Assembly (NCBI GenBank): GCA_019448385.1
Contig: JAGTXO010000028.1
Location: 248,001-312,000, forward strand
DNA from: Diacronema lutheri
Lineage: Eukaryota; Haptophyta; Pavlovophyceae; Pavlovales; Pavlovaceae
Direction of reading: 5' to 3'
Length of the DNA stretch: 64,000 bases
The notes under the pieces are model-generated. The model was given only the letters and a program-made list of their open reading frames with translations. It made no database searches and was not told where the DNA came from. How positions within the stretch are numbered: position 1 is the first letter of the stretch; each line of letters begins with the position of its first letter. Positions 60,985-64,000 of this stretch are shown here, in pieces. The position numbers and the translations under genes were made by a program.

Positions 60985-63156
60985 ATGGTCGGGGCGGTGA
61001 ATGCTGCCGCGCCCGTCCCCGAACCCGCCCCGGACTGCACGCCCGGCTTGCTGGAGCGCGGCCAGGCGCGCGCGCTGGCGCGCGATAGCGCTGGCAGCGG
61101 CGCGGACGGCGCGGACGGCGCGCGCGGCTGCTCTGCCGCCTCGGGCCAAGGCAGTGACGACGGGCCGGCGCGCATCCTCGACCGCGTGTCCGCGCTGCGC
61201 GCCGAGGGCCTGTGGCGCCGCCGCGTCGTGCAGCTGCCGCCGCTTTTTGGCGGTGTGGTGCTCGCCGTGTGCGGCGCGACGCTCGCCGCGCACAACCAGC
61301 AGGGCGACTCGCCGTACCGCACGATGGGCGGCTTGATCTGTTTGCACGTCGGCTTGTGGTGCGCGATCCTGTCGCTCCGCCCTCAGGATCGCCGCGCGGT
61401 GCGCGCCATGTGCGGCGTGGGCGCGCTTTTCTGCATGGCGGGCTTTGCGGTCGGCCTGCACCAAGCACTCGTCGCGGCCGCGCGCGCGCGCGCCGCCCGC
61501 GACGGCACGGAGACCGCACTGCTGCTGTACGCGATCGCGTTCGTCTTCGTGGTCGTCGGCTGTGCGCTTGCAGGCGCAGTGTGGCTTCTCGCGCTCGTCG
61601 CCGACGTTGCGCTCGGCGCCTCGCCACCCATCTCGTTGCAGCGGCTCTGGCACGGCTGCGGCGTGCTCGAGCTGCTGCTCGCCTGCGCGCATGCGCAGCG
61701 CGCTGCGACCGCGCTCCTCTTCCCGACGCGCGCGGTTTTCGAGCGCGAGGAGGCGAGCGTGATCGTGCCGCTCGCGCTGCTCGCTCTCGGGCTCGGCTGC
61801 AGCGCCTTTTGGCCGCCACTCCGCACGCGCGTGCACGAGCACCTCGCGCGGATCGGCGAGGGTGTCTCGGCGGCCGCGGGCATCGCCGAGCTGCTCGGCG
61901 GCCTCCCGCCTGGCAAAGTGCTCGCGCACGCCAAGGCGACGTTTCGCGCGATGCCGGCGAGCGCGCTCACGCTCGAGCACTTCACGCTGCCGCTCGTACC
62001 GCCCTCCGCTGCGCGGGTGGCCGAGTGGCGCGCCCTAGCTCACACGAGCGGCGCGCAGCGCTTTGCGCCCGTGCGGCCGTGGTCGGGCGCGGACGAGGCG
62101 CTCGACGCCGACAGCGAGCGCGGCTCGCGCGCCGGCGGCAGTGGCGTACGCGCGCCAGGGCCGGCGCCGCGCAATTATTTTGGCGCGTCCTCGCCCGTCC
62201 AGCTTGGCGCGATCGACGCGTTCATCTCGCACTCGTGCGCGCAGCTGGCCGCGCGCCGCCTCGGCGGACAAAAGCCGCACGCCGCGCGCCGCCGCTAACT
62301 GTCGCCGTCACGCGCGCGCGCGCGCGTTGCGCCGCGCCCGCCGCGTCTTTGCCCATCTGCGCGCGTGCAGATGGCACGACGACCCGATCAGCAAGTTTGC
62401 CGCGCTCCAACAGTGGCGGCGTGAGTTTGTGCGCATGCACGGCCGGGAGCCGACCGTCTGGTGAGCGCGCACGCGGCGCGCGAGCGCGTGGCCTCGAGGC
62501 GCCATGTCTTGCAGGCCGTGTGCGGCGAGGAGCGTGCGCGGGCGGGCGGGCGGGCGGGTGAATGGGCTGCCAGACGTCCGCCGCAGCGTGCACGGTCTCA
62601 GCGCACGATTGCCCTCCCTTCCGCTGTTGGGGCGGGCGTCGCTCGCGCAGGCTCGACCGGGTGTGCATCGCAGCTACCGGCGCTACCCGTGTATCTCGCC
62701 GGCTGCAAGAGCCTGCTCGCGCTGCACGGGCCCACCTACTTTCAACGGCTCTGGTGCGTGCTCGAGCTGCACATCTTTTACCAGATGGGCGGCTCGCTCG
62801 ACCAGATCCAGTTTGTGCGCGTCGACGGCGGCGTGCACGCCGCGTTGGCCGCATCTGCCGTCGGCGGTGGGCCGTCAGCTTCGCCGCCGCCCGGTGACGA
62901 GACGCCGTCGCGCAACCTCTTCGACGTGCGGCGAGCAACGGCGACCGACCCGTTTGATCACGCGCGGCTGCTCGCGGTGATCGAAGGGAATGGCCAAGGC
63001 ATTGTCGCCTTCAACGAGTGGGTGCGCGGACTTCTGCACCTCGCGCATATGCGCGACGAGCTCAGCGCGCAACGGCGCGCCGCCGCGGCCGGCGGCTCCG
63101 TTGGCACTGGGTCAAGGGGTCGCACGCCCTTGAGTGTCAGGCGCCACCCGGCTTAA
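60985..63156 (+). CDS. Multi-TM protein with C-terminal TIR-like domain, probably disrupted
   Basis: Exons inferred as 60985-62234, 62371-62460 and 62651-63156, each with GT...AG borders. The first two junctions are phase 2 and complete the codons of F-I-S-H-S-W-H-D-D-P and P-T-V-W-L-D. Start ATG 60985 (MVGAVNAAAP). Four to six TM segments lie in 61220-61800. The C-terminal domain has F-I-S-H-S-W-H-D-D, W-L-D-R-V-C-I, L-P-V-Y-L-A-G-C-K, G-P-T-Y-F-Q-R-L-W-C-V-L-E-L, a pattern I associate with TIR-like signalling domains of algae and oomycetes. The exon sum is 1,846 nt, one over a multiple of three: at 62670-62673 the frame shifts and the usual D-Q...L-A segment is missing. The gene is therefore either broken or misassembled there. 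Function unknown. Confidence 0.65.
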
Positions 63157-63172
63157 ATTTGACAACGGCCTT

Positions 63173-63802
63173 TCACCGCGCGTGCGCCGCGCGGCGACTC
63201 GCCAGCCGCGACGCCTCGGCGTCGGCGTACGCACTCGGTCCGCCGCGCATGAGACCGGTCTGCCAGCCGCCAAACTGCGCGAGCGCGTGCGCGCCGTGCG
63301 CGACGATGGCGGCGGCGGCCGCACGCATCTCGTCGCCGAGTGAGGTGCGCCAGTTGCCCGGCGGCGCAAGTGGCGCGAGCGAGCGCCGGACCTCGACGCG
63401 GTTGCACCGCTCCGACGCGAGCGTCGCGTCGAGCAGGATCCGCCGGCAGAGGCCGGCGCGCAGCGCATCGAGCCATCCGCCCGTGCGCGCGTGCGCGTCA
63501 AAAGAATAGGAGATGCGGAGGAGTGGGAGGAGGAGGAGCAGCCGGAGAGCGACGACGAGGAAGAGGCCGAGCGCCGCGGGCTCGTGGAATGTCGCGTGGC
63601 GCAGCTTCGCGACAATCTGCGGCACGAGGTGCACGATGGCCGCCTGCGCCGCGTGCGCGCGGCGCGGCGCGGCGCGGCGCGGCGCGGCGGCGCAGCGTCG
63701 AATGCGCGGCGCGGCGTTCAGCGCGCGCACGCGGCGCGCAAGCGCGCAAGCCGAGCCGCGCGCACGCGGCACGGCGCGGCACGGCACAGCGCGGCGCGGC
63801 AC
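63173..63802 (-). CDS. Hypothetical membrane protein (3' portion)
   Basis: The minus-strand frame ends at 63173, 17 bp from the stop of the convergent TIR-like gene. Residues ~50-209 look genuine: A-A-I-V-H-L-V-P-Q-I-V-A-K-L-R, a TM helix A-L-G-L-F-L-V-V-A-L-R-L-L-L-L-L-P-L-L, then a soluble tail with G-N-W-R-T-S-L-G-D-E-M and G-W-Q-T-G-L-M-R-G. The first ~50 residues are translated from a GGCGC/GGCAC repeat (63655-63810) and may be non-coding or intronic, so the true 5' end may lie at or beyond the window edge. Family not recognised. Confidence 0.5.
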   Translation of the reverse strand: MPRRAVPCRAVPRARGSACALARRVRALNAAPRIRRCAAAPRRAAPRRAHAAQAAIVHLVPQIVAKLRHATFHEPAALGLFLVVALRLLLLLPLLRISYSFDAHARTGGWLDALRAGLCRRILLDATLASERCNRVEVRRSLAPLAPPGNWRTSLGDEMRAAAAAIVAHGAHALAQFGGWQTGLMRGGPSAYADAEASRLASRRAAHAR

Positions 63803-63815
63803 GGCGCGGCGCGCA
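63655..63815 (+). repeat. GGCGC/GGCAC short tandem repeats
   Basis: Clusters of (GGCGC)n at 63660-63690 and (GGCACGGCGC)-type repeats at 63765-63810. They make the open frames here unreliable. The remaining sequence to 64000 shows no supported gene. Confidence 0.7.
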
Positions 63816-64000
63816 CGTGCAGCTCAAACGCGAAGGCTGCGCCACGCTTCTCCCACCGCGCCGCACGCGCCGCGCCGATGGCGCCACGCCGGCCGCCGCC
63901 GCCGCGCCGCGGGGCACGAGGCGTGCCCGCGCCGCGTGCGCCCGGCGGCGGTGTGGATGGCAAGCGGACGCGCGCATGCGCGAGGCTCGTTGCGATGCGC

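Overview
The window looks like nuclear DNA of a GC-rich alga with a secondary plastid, most likely a haptophyte. This is an inference from several signs. Genes have GT-AG introns with long G/C homopolymer runs in and between them. A carrier-like protein has an N-terminal signal peptide as expected for a complex plastid. There is a receptor-for-egg-jelly (REJ) protein with a pherophorin-like PPPS stretch and a multi-TM protein with a TIR-like tail. Eukaryotic housekeeping genes (ORC2, SLX1, a NudC/CS-domain protein, a large RING ligase) are present. No ribosomal RNA, tRNA or CRISPR array was seen.

Layout. 0-19 kb is host-like: a giant REJ/IPT/EGF membrane protein (+, cut by the window start), a CS-domain protein (-), a four-exon plastid carrier-like gene (+) whose second intron is mostly two minisatellites, a CPBP intramembrane protease with a C-terminal EF-hand (-), and SLX1 (+). 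19-43 kb is an accessory, mobile-element-like block on the minus strand. It holds a reading frame that, across two introns of about 128 bp, would encode about 5,800 residues. In order this carries a TM/coiled-coil N-terminus, a 57-bp-repeat tract, an Ulp1-type cysteine protease domain, a YqaJ-type exonuclease, a chromodomain and a C-terminal Fanzor (eukaryotic TnpB-like RNA-guided nuclease). Upstream of it lie a decayed second copy of its 5' exon and a frameshifted ssDNA-binding-like/Pif1 (Helitron-type) helicase. The block is bordered by a small TM-protein exon and by two inverted MITE-like palindromes with TGTAGGG-repeat ends. 43.6-45.7 kb holds a frameshifted gene and a gene-less promoter-like module.

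45.7-64 kb is again host-like: a COG0523/CobW GTPase (-), a ~3,000-residue RING ligase with UBA and RanBP2-type fingers (-) head-to-head with ORC2 (+) over a T-rich 162-bp promoter, a multi-TM TIR-like gene with a probable coding lesion (+), and a minus-strand TM protein at the right edge. Many neighbours are arranged head-to-head with 80-160 bp between starts, suggesting shared bidirectional promoters.

The best candidate for a new system is the giant minus-strand frame. It puts a protein-cutting domain, a DNA exonuclease, a histone-mark reader and an RNA-guided nuclease into one apparent product, next to the relics of a helicase. Whether it is one polyprotein or several genes sharing a frame cannot be settled from sequence reading alone, because long open frames are common in such GC-rich DNA.
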